A program made the translations under genes and the position numbers. Below the pieces are notes generated by a model. It saw only the letters and a program-made list of their open reading frames with translations, did not search any database and was not told where the DNA came from. Of a stretch of DNA of 50,328 nt, positions 1 through 8,998 are shown piece after piece. The DNA lies in NCBI RefSeq assembly GCF_900129375.1, contig NZ_FQVN01000022.1, positions 1-50,328 of the forward strand. The letters are read 5' to 3'. The DNA is from Streptoalloteichus hindustanus. Lineage in GTDB: Bacteria; Actinomycetota; Actinomycetes; Mycobacteriales; Pseudonocardiaceae. Position 1 is the first letter of the stretch, and the number at the start of each line of letters is the position of its first letter.

Positions 1-270
1 CTGTGCTGTGGTGCGGGTGGGGCACGGATGTGGATGGAGGAACGGGTCGGCAAACGCATCAACCTGGAACGGGTGGACGAGGCGTTGGGCACCGGCCCGT
101 CCAAGATCGCCACGGGGTGCCCGTTCTGCCGGGTCATGATGACCGACGGACTCACCACACGACAGAACGAACGCGTGGCGCCCGGCCACGTCGAGATCCT
201 GGACGTCGCGCAGGTGCTGCTCCGGGCGGTGCGCCGGAGCGGTGACGGGCGGGTTCCGGCGTCCGGGTGA
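1..270 (+). CDS. (Fe-S)-binding reductase, CCG cysteine-rich domain, C-terminal fragment
   Basis: The reading frame is open from the first base and ends with TGA at 268-270, so only the last 89 residues are present. It begins LCCGAGGARMWMEE and continues with GCPFCRVMMTDG. These are the CCG and CPxC signatures of the heterodisulfide-reductase-like cysteine-rich domain found at the end of large membrane Fe-S reductases of actinobacteria (Rv0338c type). Such proteins are thought to pass electrons from acyl-CoA dehydrogenase flavoproteins to the quinone pool. The internal ATG at 28 is not the true start because the CCG motif lies upstream of it. In M. tuberculosis the homologue sits next to the iniBAC locus, and an ini-like locus also follows here. 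Confidence 0.88.
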   Translation: MCCGAGGARMWMEERVGKRINLERVDEALGTGPSKIATGCPFCRVMMTDGLTTRQNERVAPGHVEILDVAQVLLRAVRRSGDGRVPASG

Positions 271-306
271 TCCCTCGCCCGAGGACGTGACGTCCCACGA
301 AAGGGC

Positions 307-321
307 TAGGGTGCCCGCGTG
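307..321 (+). promoter_or_regulatory. Candidate -10 box and leaderless start of the TetR gene
   Basis: TAGGGT at 307-312 matches the actinobacterial TANNNT -10 form and lies only 6 nt before the GTG at 319. There is no Shine-Dalgarno sequence in between. Transcription would start at or next to the GTG, which is the arrangement of a leaderless message. Confidence 0.4.
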
Positions 322-1017
322 GCGCGCGCGGAGGTCGGGGCACGAGGCCGGGGCACCGGCCGCCGGCAGATGAGCGCCCGCCGCGTCGTCGACGCGGCCG
401 AGCGGCTCACCGCGGACCGGGGGCTCCAGGGCTGGACCATCCGCCAGCTCGCCGCGGAGCTCGACGTGTGGCCGACGGTGATCTACCACCACGTGGGCGA
501 CCGCGAGGCGGTCATGGACGCCGTCACCGAGCGGGTCGTCGGCCGCATCCCCTGCCCGGACGTCGACACGCCGTGGCGGGACTGGTTCCGGACCGTGCTC
601 GTCGAGGGCCGCCGGGTCGCCCGGTGCTTCCCCGGCGTGGCGAACCGCCTGGTCCGCCGGGGCCCGGTCGTCGCGTCCGCGCTGCACTTCATCGACCGCG
701 GGGTGGAGGTGCTGCGCCGCGCAGGGTTCGGCGCCGACGCCCCCGCCGTCTTCAGCCTCCTGCTGAACGGCGGGTTCTTCCTCGTGGCCTGGGAGGACGA
801 GAACCACCGGGACCCGGCGTCCTACTTCCGGGTCATGGAGGTCCTGTGCTCCTTCCGCGGCGACCTCGCCCGACCGGGGCTGGCCGCGATGGGGGAGTAC
901 GCCCGGCACGCGCTGCCCGAGGAGCTGGCCGCCTTCCACGGCCCCTACCACGACCTGTTCGTCGAGCTCCTCCTCGACGGCGCCGCCGCCCGGCTCGCCG
1001 GCAGGGACCGTGGGTAG
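319..1017 (+). CDS. TetR/AcrR-family transcriptional regulator
   Basis: This 232-residue protein has an N-terminal TetR helix-turn-helix at about residues 18-75. Recognisable pieces are RRVVDAAERLTADRGL, then TIRQLAAELDVWPTVIYHHV, then the DREAVMDAV segment. The C-terminal half is an all-helical ligand-binding and dimerisation domain, which usually senses a small molecule. The GTG at 319 is chosen because of the -10 box just upstream; ATG at 370 is an alternative that would remove 17 basic residues without touching the HTH. It converges on the 2H phosphoesterase gene with only 9 bp between stops. Its target is unknown. Confidence 0.88.
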   Translation: MARAEVGARGRGTGRRQMSARRVVDAAERLTADRGLQGWTIRQLAAELDVWPTVIYHHVGDREAVMDAVTERVVGRIPCPDVDTPWRDWFRTVLVEGRRVARCFPGVANRLVRRGPVVASALHFIDRGVEVLRRAGFGADAPAVFSLLLNGGFFLVAWEDENHRDPASYFRVMEVLCSFRGDLARPGLAAMGEYARHALPEELAAFHGPYHDLFVELLLDGAAARLAGRDRG

Positions 1018-1026
1018 GACCCCCGT

Positions 1027-1551
1027 TCAGGGGATGGTCCGCAGCGGCCACAGCTCGCCCGTCGCGCTGTTGATCAGCGCCGCCCGCACGACCTCGGTGT
1101 GCAGCGGGAGGATGTCGTACACCGACGCCGCGACCACCGGGAGCTGCCCGAGCCGCGCGCGGGGAGCCAGCGAGCAGTGCGGGAGCCACCGGCCCGGCTC
1201 GTAGTGCTGGTGCACGAACGCGCCGGTGCCGCGCACGGCCTCCACGACCGCCTGCTGTCGTGCCACCAGGTCCTGGGGCACCGCGGGCACCAGCGAGATC
1301 CGGCCCCGGCGGAACGCGCCCATGGCGTCGAACGTGATCGCGAACGGGCCCCGGTCGGGAAGCGCCTCGACCGCGGCCCGCACCTCGTCGACGTCCCACT
1401 CCAGCAGCACCACGTAGGACATGTGCGGGTGGTGCTGGCCGTGCGTGTGGGTGCGCAGCGTCGGCACACCCCGGCTCTCCAACCGGTCCCACAGCCCCCG
1501 CAGGGCGCGCTCGGCCCGTCGGTCGAACAGCAGGCAGACCCCGAGCGCCAC
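1027..1551 (-). CDS. 2'-5' RNA ligase family / 2H phosphoesterase
   Basis: The 174-residue product has the two HxS/T motifs that define the 2H phosphoesterase superfamily: HPHMSY near residue 42 and LPHCSL near residue 124. The two histidines form the active site in LigT/ThpR-type enzymes, which act on 2'-5' or cyclic phosphodiester bonds. It is a cytoplasmic single-domain protein of normal family length. It lies 31 nt downstream of the HNH restriction gene on the same strand, so both may be on one transcript. Its natural substrate cannot be told from sequence. Confidence 0.82.
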   Translation of the reverse strand: MALGVCLLFDRRAERALRGLWDRLESRGVPTLRTHTHGQHHPHMSYVVLLEWDVDEVRAAVEALPDRGPFAITFDAMGAFRRGRISLVPAVPQDLVARQQAVVEAVRGTGAFVHQHYEPGRWLPHCSLAPRARLGQLPVVAASVYDILPLHTEVVRAALINSATGELWPLRTIP

Positions 1552-1582
1552 GCCCCGACGGTAACCGGCTTCCCGGCCGTCC

Positions 1583-2974
1583 TCAGCGCGACCGCTCCAC
1601 CGCCCCGACGTGCCTGAGGTACTCGTGGTACCGCACCTCCAGGGCCTCCCGGTTGGGCCGGTCGCGCGGCGAGCGAGGAACCGTCAACCGCGTGTCGTGC
1701 AGGTCGCGAAGCCCGTACCGAGCCATCAGGTTGTCGCTCCGGTCCGCCCGTACCCAGGGCGCGACTTCGATCCGGAGGTCCGGGCGAATCCCGATGAGCT
1801 TCCGGTCGAACGCGGCGTGGTGGAGCTTGCAGAGAGCGATTCCGTTCGGGACGACCGGGCGGCCGTCCGGGTGCCCGTCGGGAAGGATGTGCGCGCCGTC
1901 GAGCAGGTCGGGGTAGTGGAGGCCGCAGACCGCGCAGGCGGCTCCGTAGGCCAGCAACACCCGTGCGCTGAAGACCTTCTGGTGAAGCCTGGACCTGACG
2001 AGCCGCTCCCCGTAGCGGCGTTCGTCGCTGTCGTTCTCTTCGGGGCTCTCGCCGGAGAGCGCGAGGACGACCCGTCGCTCGGCCGGTTCGTCGGCGACCA
2101 CCCGGACCGGGAAATGAGGCAGGTAAAGGTCCTGGTCGACCTCCACGAACCAGACGAGCGGCGCGTTCCGCTCCAGGGCGCGGCGAATCGCCTCCTCCGC
2201 CGAAGGCTCCTCTCCGTCGTACCCGAAGCGCGCCAAGCCGTCGTCGGCTTCTGACTCGGGAACTGGGCCGCGAATCGACAGGGCCGCGTCGAGCGGGGGC
2301 GGTGCCCAGACCCTCCTGCCGTCTCCGACGAGTGGGATCCGCTGGCCCTCGAACCGGAACTCGGTGAGTTGCTTGGCGGTGACTGTCTCCTGTCCCTGGT
2401 CGGCGAGCTCCTGGAGCCATTCCATGGCGGCGGTACGCAGTCTGCGGTCGAAGTCTTCGCCGCGGTGGCGCTTTTCCGGGTGGTGAGTCCCGGTGTACTC
2501 CAGCGACGCGGCAGGGGTGCGCCCGCCGATGTCGATGACGACCCGTTCCGCGGTGTCGGGGTCGAAGTGAGTCAGGAGAGTCTTCTGCGCGGCGGCGTGG
2601 ATCTCGGGGTCGCGCAGCAGGTGTTCCACGCTGTCGTGGAGCCGACCGTGGGCCTCGCGTTCGCGGAGCCACGAACCGCGCTCGGGCACGCTCGTGTCGA
2701 TCGGCTCGTCCGCGCCGTCCCGAACGTCCCACAGCTCCCGCTCCAGGTGGACGAAGGGCATCGCGGCGCGGTCCGGCAGCGGCTTCACCGTCGGCTTGCC
2801 GTACCGGTCGATGAGCTCACCGACCGGTTTCTCCACGTCGGCGTAGCGCACCCAGGTGGAACCGGTTGTGGTGAACCGCCGCAACAGCCACAGCAGAAGC
2901 AGCGGCTTGTGGGGCGCCGTGTTGTTCGCCTTGCGCAGTGTCCGCAGGTGCTCGAGGAGCTGGGTCTCGTCCAT
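1583..2974 (-). CDS. Phosphorothioated-DNA-binding HNH restriction endonuclease (McrA-type, type IV)
   Basis: The protein has 463 residues. The N-terminal part carries NNTAPHKPLLLLWLL at about residues 17-31, which matches the sulfur-binding-domain family of ScoMcrA-like enzymes that recognise phosphorothioate DNA. The C-terminal part is an HNH nuclease: CAVCGL, then DGAHILPD, then VPNGIALCKLHHAAFD, giving the zinc cysteines and catalytic histidines. Enzymes of this family cut foreign DNA carrying phosphorothioate (and sometimes methyl) modification and need no methyltransferase partner; none is encoded nearby. The region between the two domains (about residues 100-330) is not assigned. ATG at 2974 is the only convincing start. 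Confidence 0.85.
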   Translation of the reverse strand: MDETQLLEHLRTLRKANNTAPHKPLLLLWLLRRFTTTGSTWVRYADVEKPVGELIDRYGKPTVKPLPDRAAMPFVHLERELWDVRDGADEPIDTSVPERGSWLREREAHGRLHDSVEHLLRDPEIHAAAQKTLLTHFDPDTAERVVIDIGGRTPAASLEYTGTHHPEKRHRGEDFDRRLRTAAMEWLQELADQGQETVTAKQLTEFRFEGQRIPLVGDGRRVWAPPPLDAALSIRGPVPESEADDGLARFGYDGEEPSAEEAIRRALERNAPLVWFVEVDQDLYLPHFPVRVVADEPAERRVVLALSGESPEENDSDERRYGERLVRSRLHQKVFSARVLLAYGAACAVCGLHYPDLLDGAHILPDGHPDGRPVVPNGIALCKLHHAAFDRKLIGIRPDLRIEVAPWVRADRSDNLMARYGLRDLHDTRLTVPRSPRDRPNREALEVRYHEYLRHVGAVERSR

Positions 2975-3086
2975 GCCTCTCCGCCACAGGAATGACGTGC
3001 CGGCTCCGGGCCCTTCCGGGGGGAGTCGGCGTCCGGGTCGGGTTCTCGCCGCTGATCATGCCCTCGGGGGGTGACAGGTCCGGGGG

Positions 3087-5612
3087 TCAGGCCGGCGCGT
3101 TGTCGCCGCGCAGGAGGTGCCGGAGCTGGGTGAGGAGCTCGCTGCGGTTCGCGCAGCCGAGGCGGGTGCGGATGCGGGCCATGTGGTGCTCGACCGTCTT
3201 GGCGGAGATGAACAGGCGGTCGGCGACCTGCTTGTAGGTCAGGCCGGACAGCACGAGGGTGGCGACCTCGCGCTCCCGGTCGCTGAGCTGCGCCCCGTCG
3301 CCGCGCCCGGCGCCGCCCCGGTGCGGGACGGCCTGGCCGGCGACGGTCCGGGCGCCGGCGGCCCTGCCCTGGAGCATCCGCGCGCACTCCAGCAGGCCCA
3401 CCATGGCCTTGCGGTCGGAGGTCCGGATCGCGGCCTGGCCGGCGAGCCGGGCCCCGTCCCAGCACAGCCCGGCGTCCCGCAGCCCGCGGGCGGCGGCCTC
3501 GGTCCTCGCCGGGTCGATCACGCCGGAGGCGACGCCCAACCAGCACTCGGCGGCGGCGGCGAGCACCGCGCAGTACCGGTTGTGGTGGCGGTTGGCCACC
3601 AACGCGGTGGCGTGCTCCTCCGCGACCGCGTGCTGGTCCGCCACCAGCGCGGCGTGCAGGCCGGCCCAGTGCAGCGGCGTCACCCACAGCGGCGGGTCGC
3701 CGAGCCGCCGGGCCAGCGCGGCGGCCTCCCGCAGGTGCGGGATGATCCGGTCCTGCTCCCGCAGCCGGGCGGCGGCCACGGCCAGCTCGCCCATGGGCAG
3801 GAACGTGAACAGGTCGACCGGGTGGCGCAGCACGGCCTCGCCGGCGTGCGACCAGGTCTCCCGCAGCGCGGGCAGGTCGCTGCCCCGTCGGGCCAGCCCC
3901 ACGTCGAGCGCGACCGCGAACAACCAGTCCCGGGGTTCGAGCGCCCGGGTGTCCTTGCGGATCTGGCCCAACCGCTCCGCCGCGAGCGCGGTCTTCCCCC
4001 TGGCCATGAGGATCCACGCCTGGAGCAGCCGGTGCCGGGGGGTCATGAGGGCGCCGCCCATGCCGGCGGCGAGGGCGCGGGCGAGCACGGAGTCGGCGAC
4101 GTCCAGTTCGCCGCAGTGCAGCGCGACGAGCGCCGCCAGCGCGGCCGGGCTGTCCGGCAGGGGCACCGCCCGGCCGGCCGGCTCCAACAGGGAGGAGGCC
4201 CGGACCAGGGTGGCCAGCGCGCCGGTCCAGCAGCCGGTCACCGACTCGTGGACGCCGAGCGCCATCAGCGACGCGGCCCCGGCGAGCAGGGTGGGCGGCT
4301 CGCCGGACGGGGTCTCGGCGAGCAGCGGCTCGGCCGGCCCGAGCTGGCCGGTCCCGACCAGGCCGACGGCCGCGAAGGCCGGCGCCGAGCCGGAGCCGGC
4401 CCACCGGTACAGCTCCGCGCTGCGGCCGAGCTGACCGCGGTGGGCCAGGGCGGCGGCGGCCACCCGCGCGGCGTCCGCGCGGTCCGCCGAGTCGTCCGCC
4501 CCGATCACCTGGTCCGCCAGGCGCAGCGCCGGGTCGAGGTCACCGGCCAACGCCGCCGCGCGCGCCCAGCCGGTGGCCAGCGCGGAGACCGGTCGCCCGG
4601 CCGCGGCCGCCGCCGCGAACAGCTGCGCCGACAGCGCGGGCTCGGCGGTCAGCGCCTCCCCCGCGGCGGCCTCGAACGCGGCGGCGACGCTCTCCCCGCC
4701 GATGCCGGTGCCCAGCAGCGACCGGGCCAGCGGCAGGACCGGGCCGCCCCGCGCCAACTGGAGCTCGGCCAACCGCTGGCGCACTCCCACCCGCTGCTCG
4801 GCGGGCAGCAGCGACCGGACGGCGGCGCGGCTGATCGGCAGCAGCGCGCCGTCCGCGGCCAGCAGGCCGGTCGCGCGCGCAGCGGCCATGACCTCGCCGA
4901 CCTCGTCGGCCGCCCGGCCCAACAGGGCGCCCAGCAGGTCCATCCGCAGTCCGACCCCCGCCTCCAGGGCGAGCAGGAGCCGGCGCACGTCGGGGTCCAG
5001 CCGGTCCAGGTCGTGCCGGAAGCGGGCCACCGCCGCCGGGGGGACCTCGGCCGGGAGGTCCCGGTCGCCCCGGCGGCGCTGGTCGGCCAGCGCCTCGGCC
5101 ACCCGCCGCACGAACCGGGGAACCCCCCCGGTCTGGGCGTGGACGTGCTCGACCAGGCCGGGCGGCGGGGTGGCGTCGAGGGACTCGGCGAGCAGCCCGG
5201 CGGTCCGCTCGTGGTCCAGCGGGCCCAGCGTCAGCGGGGGAGTGCCCAGGTCGAGCGTCTCCAGCAGGTCGGTGAGCGCCGTGGGTCTCGGCCAGGGACG
5301 GCAGGCGACGACGACGCCCTGCCGCCCGCGTTCCACGCGGCGGCGTAGGTCGCGCAGCTGCGGGTCGCTCAGGTGGTGCGCGTCGTCGACGAGCAGCACG
5401 GGGTCGTCCCCGGTGTCGGGCAGGTCCCGCCGCTGGGGCGCCACGTCGACGCCCGCGCGGCGGCACGCCTCGGCCAGCGCGCGCAGGAGCGTGGTCTTCC
5501 CGTGGCCGCCGGGGGCGACGACCGCGAGGCGCGGTGTGGGGTCGGGGACGGAGGCGAACGTGTCGAGGAGGTGTCTGGTCCGCGGGTCCAGGAGGGGCTG
5601 GGGGCGGGTCAC
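3087..5612 (-). CDS. ATPase-LuxR transcriptional regulator (IniR-like)
   Basis: This 841-residue regulator has an N-terminal P-loop ATPase. Walker A is APGGHGKTT at about 33-41 and Walker B is VLLVDD at about 72-77. A long helical, repeat-rich middle follows, then a C-terminal LuxR/GerE HTH beginning LSDREREVATLVLSGL and containing SAKTVEHHMARI. Domain order and length match the LAL-type family and M. tuberculosis Rv0339c (about 832 aa), the regulator beside iniBAC. GTG at 5612 is chosen because it lies 8 bp after the Hsp70 stop; the frame stays open upstream only because it shadows the Hsp70 gene. It is co-oriented with the Hsp70 gene and probably cotranscribed with it. It is inferred to control the divergent iniB-like operon. 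Confidence 0.88.
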   Translation of the reverse strand: MTRPQPLLDPRTRHLLDTFASVPDPTPRLAVVAPGGHGKTTLLRALAEACRRAGVDVAPQRRDLPDTGDDPVLLVDDAHHLSDPQLRDLRRRVERGRQGVVVACRPWPRPTALTDLLETLDLGTPPLTLGPLDHERTAGLLAESLDATPPPGLVEHVHAQTGGVPRFVRRVAEALADQRRRGDRDLPAEVPPAAVARFRHDLDRLDPDVRRLLLALEAGVGLRMDLLGALLGRAADEVGEVMAAARATGLLAADGALLPISRAAVRSLLPAEQRVGVRQRLAELQLARGGPVLPLARSLLGTGIGGESVAAAFEAAAGEALTAEPALSAQLFAAAAAAGRPVSALATGWARAAALAGDLDPALRLADQVIGADDSADRADAARVAAAALAHRGQLGRSAELYRWAGSGSAPAFAAVGLVGTGQLGPAEPLLAETPSGEPPTLLAGAASLMALGVHESVTGCWTGALATLVRASSLLEPAGRAVPLPDSPAALAALVALHCGELDVADSVLARALAAGMGGALMTPRHRLLQAWILMARGKTALAAERLGQIRKDTRALEPRDWLFAVALDVGLARRGSDLPALRETWSHAGEAVLRHPVDLFTFLPMGELAVAAARLREQDRIIPHLREAAALARRLGDPPLWVTPLHWAGLHAALVADQHAVAEEHATALVANRHHNRYCAVLAAAAECWLGVASGVIDPARTEAAARGLRDAGLCWDGARLAGQAAIRTSDRKAMVGLLECARMLQGRAAGARTVAGQAVPHRGGAGRGDGAQLSDREREVATLVLSGLTYKQVADRLFISAKTVEHHMARIRTRLGCANRSELLTQLRHLLRGDNAPA

Positions 5613-5620
5613 GGGGTGAG

Positions 5621-7153
5621 TCAACGGCCGTCCTTGGCGGGCTGGGGCTTGCTCGACGGGGGGCGGGACGAGGGACTCGGAGCGGTGGGGGTGCCGGTGG
5701 CGGTGGAGGTGGCGGGGCCGACGGAGGCGGCGGGGCCGGCCCCCGCTCCCGGCGGGGGAGTGGCGTCGCCGGGGAAGCCGAAGGTCAGGGCCGCGCCGCC
5801 CATGAGCAGCAGGACCACGGCCGCCGCGACCACGCCGGGTTTGCCGATGCGGTCGGCGCGGACTCCGGGCACGCGCTCCAGCAGGGAGCGGCGCCGGGGC
5901 AGCTCGATCGGGATGACCGCCACCGGGGGCCGGGGAGGTGGCTCGCCGAGGTCGTCGAGCCGGTCGTCGACGGGGTGGAGGACCACCGGCGCGCTGACCG
6001 CCGGTTCGAGGACCGAGGTCCGCTCCGCGGGGGGCGCCGGGGGGGCCACCGGGGGACGTGCGGGCGGGCGGGGCCGGCCGTCCACCAGCCACCGCGCGGC
6101 GACCGCGGCGCCCCTGGCGAGGACCGTCCCGGGGTCCTGGTCGACCGCGACCCGGCACCGGAGCGCCGACCCGACCAGGCTCGCGACCCGTGGCGCCCGC
6201 GCGGCCTCGCCGGCGAGTACCGCGGCCTCGGGGGGACGGGCGTCCGCCGTGGACCGGGCGACGCGGGCCAGGGCGTCGGCGACGTGCTCCCACGCGGGGC
6301 GGGCCAGGTCCTCCACGGCCGCGCGCGACACCCGGACGTGGGTGGCCACGGTGGGCAACCGCACGGGGACCACCGCCTCGGGCGCCCCGGCCAGCGCCTC
6401 CGCCGCGTGGGCGCAGTCGGCGCGCAGTCGCCACAGCGCGTGGCGGATCCGGGGATCACCGTGGTCGAGGCCGTCCAGGTGGCGGCCCAACTCGGCGCGC
6501 ACCCGGCCGAGGACCAGGTCCGCGAGGTGGTCGCCGCCCACCCCGGGGAGGCGGTCCGCCCGTCCGGCGAGGTCGAACCCGCCGTCCTCGGTCCGGCGGA
6601 CCAGCGCGCAGTCCACGTCGTCGCTGTTCACGACCAGGACGGCGAGTGCGGCCGCGCCCGGGTCCCTGACGGCGTGCTGCTCGGCGACGGCGACGGGCCG
6701 GGGGACCAGGGTGACCTCGGTCAGCCCGGCCGCCCGCAACTCGCCGAGCACCACCTGGCGGCGGTGCGCCCCCCAGTCGCCGGGGTGGGTGAGGGCGACG
6801 TGTCGGGCTGGGCCGCCCTCCTGCTCCGCGACCTGGTCGGCGACCCACCGGACGAGCACCGCCGTGAGCACCTCCGCCAGGTAGGGCTCGCCCCCCACGA
6901 CCATGGGCTCGGGGTCACCCACCCGACGGGGGAAACCCCGGGCGATGAGCGCGGGTTCGGCGGGGGCGCGCTCCTCGGCGTCCTCACCCACCAGGGCCGT
7001 CCCGTCGGGGGACAGGTGCAGCGCCGTGGGGACGGCCGTCGCCGCGGCGCCGAGGCGGACCGGCTGGCCGCCCCCGTCCGGCGGGCTGTCGAGGCGACAG
7101 ACCGCGGCCGTGGTCCGGGCCGTGCCCACGTCGACGCCCAGGACGTAGGGCAT
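5621..7153 (-). CDS. Hsp70-like actin-fold ATPase with C-terminal membrane anchor
   Basis: The 510-residue protein starts MPYVLGVDVGTARTTAAV, the phosphate-1 loop of the Hsp70/actin fold. It continues through an Hsp70-type nucleotide-binding domain to about residue 380, where DQDPGTVLARGAAVAA is the adenosine motif. There is no peptide-binding domain. Instead there is a Pro-rich linker, one hydrophobic segment (GVVAAAVVLLLMGGAAL) and a Ser/Pro/Ala-rich tail. The phosphate-2 loop is degenerate (VNSDDVDCALV rather than DLGGGTxD). ATG at 7153 has GGAGGAGG about 9 nt upstream; the longer frame upstream has no such support. It is the first gene of the leftward arm of the ini-like locus. A membrane-anchored switch or scaffold role is an inference. 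Confidence 0.85.
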   Translation of the reverse strand: MPYVLGVDVGTARTTAAVCRLDSPPDGGGQPVRLGAAATAVPTALHLSPDGTALVGEDAEERAPAEPALIARGFPRRVGDPEPMVVGGEPYLAEVLTAVLVRWVADQVAEQEGGPARHVALTHPGDWGAHRRQVVLGELRAAGLTEVTLVPRPVAVAEQHAVRDPGAAALAVLVVNSDDVDCALVRRTEDGGFDLAGRADRLPGVGGDHLADLVLGRVRAELGRHLDGLDHGDPRIRHALWRLRADCAHAAEALAGAPEAVVPVRLPTVATHVRVSRAAVEDLARPAWEHVADALARVARSTADARPPEAAVLAGEAARAPRVASLVGSALRCRVAVDQDPGTVLARGAAVAARWLVDGRPRPPARPPVAPPAPPAERTSVLEPAVSAPVVLHPVDDRLDDLGEPPPRPPVAVIPIELPRRRSLLERVPGVRADRIGKPGVVAAAVVLLLMGGAALTFGFPGDATPPPGAGAGPAASVGPATSTATGTPTAPSPSSRPPSSKPQPAKDGR

Positions 7154-7460
7154 GCGTGTCGCCTCCTCCGTCGGCGGTGCGGGGCGCCGGGCCGCCGCTC
7201 CGCTCGGCTCACCTGTTCGTATCAAGGGGGACTCCCCCGGGTGGCAGCCCCGATCCGTCACAACGGCAACCCCCGAATCCCCTAAAAGGTGACGGCCGAG
7301 GTGGGTGCACCCGGGGCCAACATCTAACCAGGAGTGATCCCCGATGTGCACAGGGTGATGGCGGGCCTAGCGTCGTCCACACCGCCCTGGCCGGCTGTCC
7401 GGCCGTGTCCTGGCTGGTCAACTGATGGTCGCCGATGGTTTTCACGGAGAGAGACTCCCG
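7154..7460. promoter_or_regulatory. Divergent control region between the Hsp70 and iniB-like genes
   Basis: This 307-bp gene-free stretch must carry promoters for both arms. Visible elements are a perfect palindrome GGGTGCACCC at 7303-7312, the inverted repeat GGGGGACTCCCCC, a TAGCGT -10 candidate for the rightward operon at 7368-7373, and the Shine-Dalgarno GGAGAGAG just before 7461. The palindrome is a plausible regulator site, but no binding motif is known for this regulator. Confidence 0.45.
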
Positions 7461-8987
7461 ATGACGCACTCGCAGACGCTGCACGACTTCGTCCTCGACC
7501 TGCTGAGCGATCCGCAGGCGCGGGCCGCCTTCGAGCACGACCCGGAGGGCGTCCTGCGGGACGCGGGCCTGAGTGACATCCGCGCCGAGGACGTGCAGGA
7601 GGTCGTGCCGCTGGTGCTCGACTACGCCCCCGCCCGGCTCGCCGGGATGGACCCGACCGACGCGGCCGCCGCCGAGGGCTCCGCCGGCGCGATCCAGCAG
7701 CTCCAGGCCGTGACCCAGCAGTTCACGGCCACCGAGCCCGCGGTCGACCCGGCGGTCGCGACCGGTGCCGGTGCCGGTGCCGGTGCCGGCCTCGGCGTGG
7801 GCGCTGGTGCCGGGGTCGCGGGCGACTTCACCGCCTGCGGCGACGTCGATGGCTCGCTGGACGTGGTGGGCGGTGTCGGCGCCGGTCTCGGTGTGGTGGC
7901 CGGCGTCGGAGCCGGCCTCGGTCTGGGTGCCGGTGTTGGCCTGGGTGCTGGTGTTGGTGCCGGAGTCGGCGTTGGTGCCGGCGTGGGCGCGGGTGTCGGT
8001 GCCGGGGTTGGCGCCGGCGTCGGTGCCGGTGTCGGGGCTGGCGTGGGTGCTGGTGTTGGCGCTGGAGTCGGCGTTGGTGCCGGCGTGGGCACGGGTGTCG
8101 GTGCCGGGGTTGGCACTGGCGTGGGTGTCGGCGCGGGCATCGGTGCCGGCGTTGGCGTCGACGCCGGCCTCGGCCTCGGTGCCGGTGTTGGCCTGGGTGC
8201 TGGCGCGGGTCTCGGTGTGGGTGCCGGTGTCGGTGCTGGGGTTGGCGCCGGTGTCGGGGCTGGTGTGGGCATCGGTGCGGACGCCGGCGCGGGTGTTGGC
8301 GCTGGGATTGGTGTCGGGATCGGCGCTGACGCTGGTGTGGGTGCTGGAGTCGGCGTTGGTGCCGGCGTGGGCGCGGGTGTCGGTGCCGGGGTTGGCGCCG
8401 GCGTCGGTGTTGACGCTGGTGTGGGCGTCGGCGCTGGTGTCGGGGTCGGCGCGGGAGTTGGCGTCGACGCCGGTGCCGGTGTGGGTGTCGGAGCCGGCGT
8501 GGGCGCTGGAGTCGGTGTCGGGGCTGGCGTGGGTGCCGGTGTTGACGCTGGTGTGGGCGTCGGTGCCGGGGTTGGCGCTGGGGTCGGCGTGGGTGTGGGT
8601 GCTGACGCCGGCGTGGGCGCTGGGGTTGGTGCCGGTGTCGGGGCTGGCGTGGGCGCTGGTGTGGGCGCGGGCGTCGGCGTCGACGCGGGTCTCGGTGTGG
8701 GTGCCGGTGTGGGTGCGGGCGTCGGGGTCGGTGCTGGGGTTGGCGCCGGCCTCGGGGTCGACGCGGGTGTCGGTGCCGGCGTCGGCGCCGGCGTGGGTGT
8801 GGGCACCCAGCACCCCGCCACCGCCGACCTGGCCGGCGGCGCGGACACGCACTCCCACCACCAGGTCAGCGCTTCGCACACGGGGCTGGGCGACACCGTG
8901 GGCGGCCTGACCCAGCCGGTGGGCGGGCTGTCCGACGCCGTGGGCGCGGGCGACCTGGGACACCACGACCTGGGCGTCGGTCTCTGA
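7461..8987 (+). CDS. iniB: IniB-like Gly/Ala/Val-repeat protein
   Basis: The product has 508 residues. The first 55 or so ([17 protein letters not shown], then [17 protein letters not shown]) match the IniB N-terminal domain. From about residue 100 to 450 the protein is almost wholly short repeats of the VGAGVGAG type, with occasional Asp and Leu spacers. It ends in a short polar, His/Asp-containing tail. ATG at 7461 is chosen over the in-frame ATG at 7425 because it has a good Shine-Dalgarno sequence and matches the domain start. IniB proteins are cell-wall-stress induced and of unknown mechanism. It is the first gene of the rightward arm, 11 nt before the first dynamin gene. Confidence 0.86.
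   Translation: MTHSQTLHDFVLDLLSDPQARAAFEHDPEGVLRDAGLSDIRAEDVQEVVPLVLDYAPARLAGMDPTDAAAAEGSAGAIQQLQAVTQQFTATEPAVDPAVATGAGAGAGAGLGVGAGAGVAGDFTACGDVDGSLDVVGGVGAGLGVVAGVGAGLGLGAGVGLGAGVGAGVGVGAGVGAGVGAGVGAGVGAGVGAGVGAGVGAGVGVGAGVGTGVGAGVGTGVGVGAGIGAGVGVDAGLGLGAGVGLGAGAGLGVGAGVGAGVGAGVGAGVGIGADAGAGVGAGIGVGIGADAGVGAGVGVGAGVGAGVGAGVGAGVGVDAGVGVGAGVGVGAGVGVDAGAGVGVGAGVGAGVGVGAGVGAGVDAGVGVGAGVGAGVGVGVGADAGVGAGVGAGVGAGVGAGVGAGVGVDAGLGVGAGVGAGVGVGAGVGAGLGVDAGVGAGVGAGVGVGTQHPATADLAGGADTHSHHQVSASHTGLGDTVGGLTQPVGGLSDAVGAGDLGHHDLGVGL
7765..8810 (+). repeat. Degenerate tandem repeats encoding VGAG units inside the iniB-like gene
   Basis: About 1 kb is built from 6-bp GGTGYN/GGCGYN blocks and longer reshuffled blocks such as GGTGCCGGCGTGGGCGCGGG. 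These translate to G-V-G-A. The DNA repeats are imperfect at third positions, as expected from repeat expansion under protein-level selection. The repetition also opens very long antisense frames (Pro-Thr-Pro-Ala and Ala-His-Thr-Asp), which are artefacts. Confidence 0.85.
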
Positions 8988-8998
8988 GACCCGGGGAG

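Noticed and set aside
3117-5348. 743-codon plus-strand frame over the LuxR regulator
   Set aside because: Gly/Arg/Gln/Pro-rich shadow typical of high-GC DNA; the minus strand carries the P-loop and HTH.
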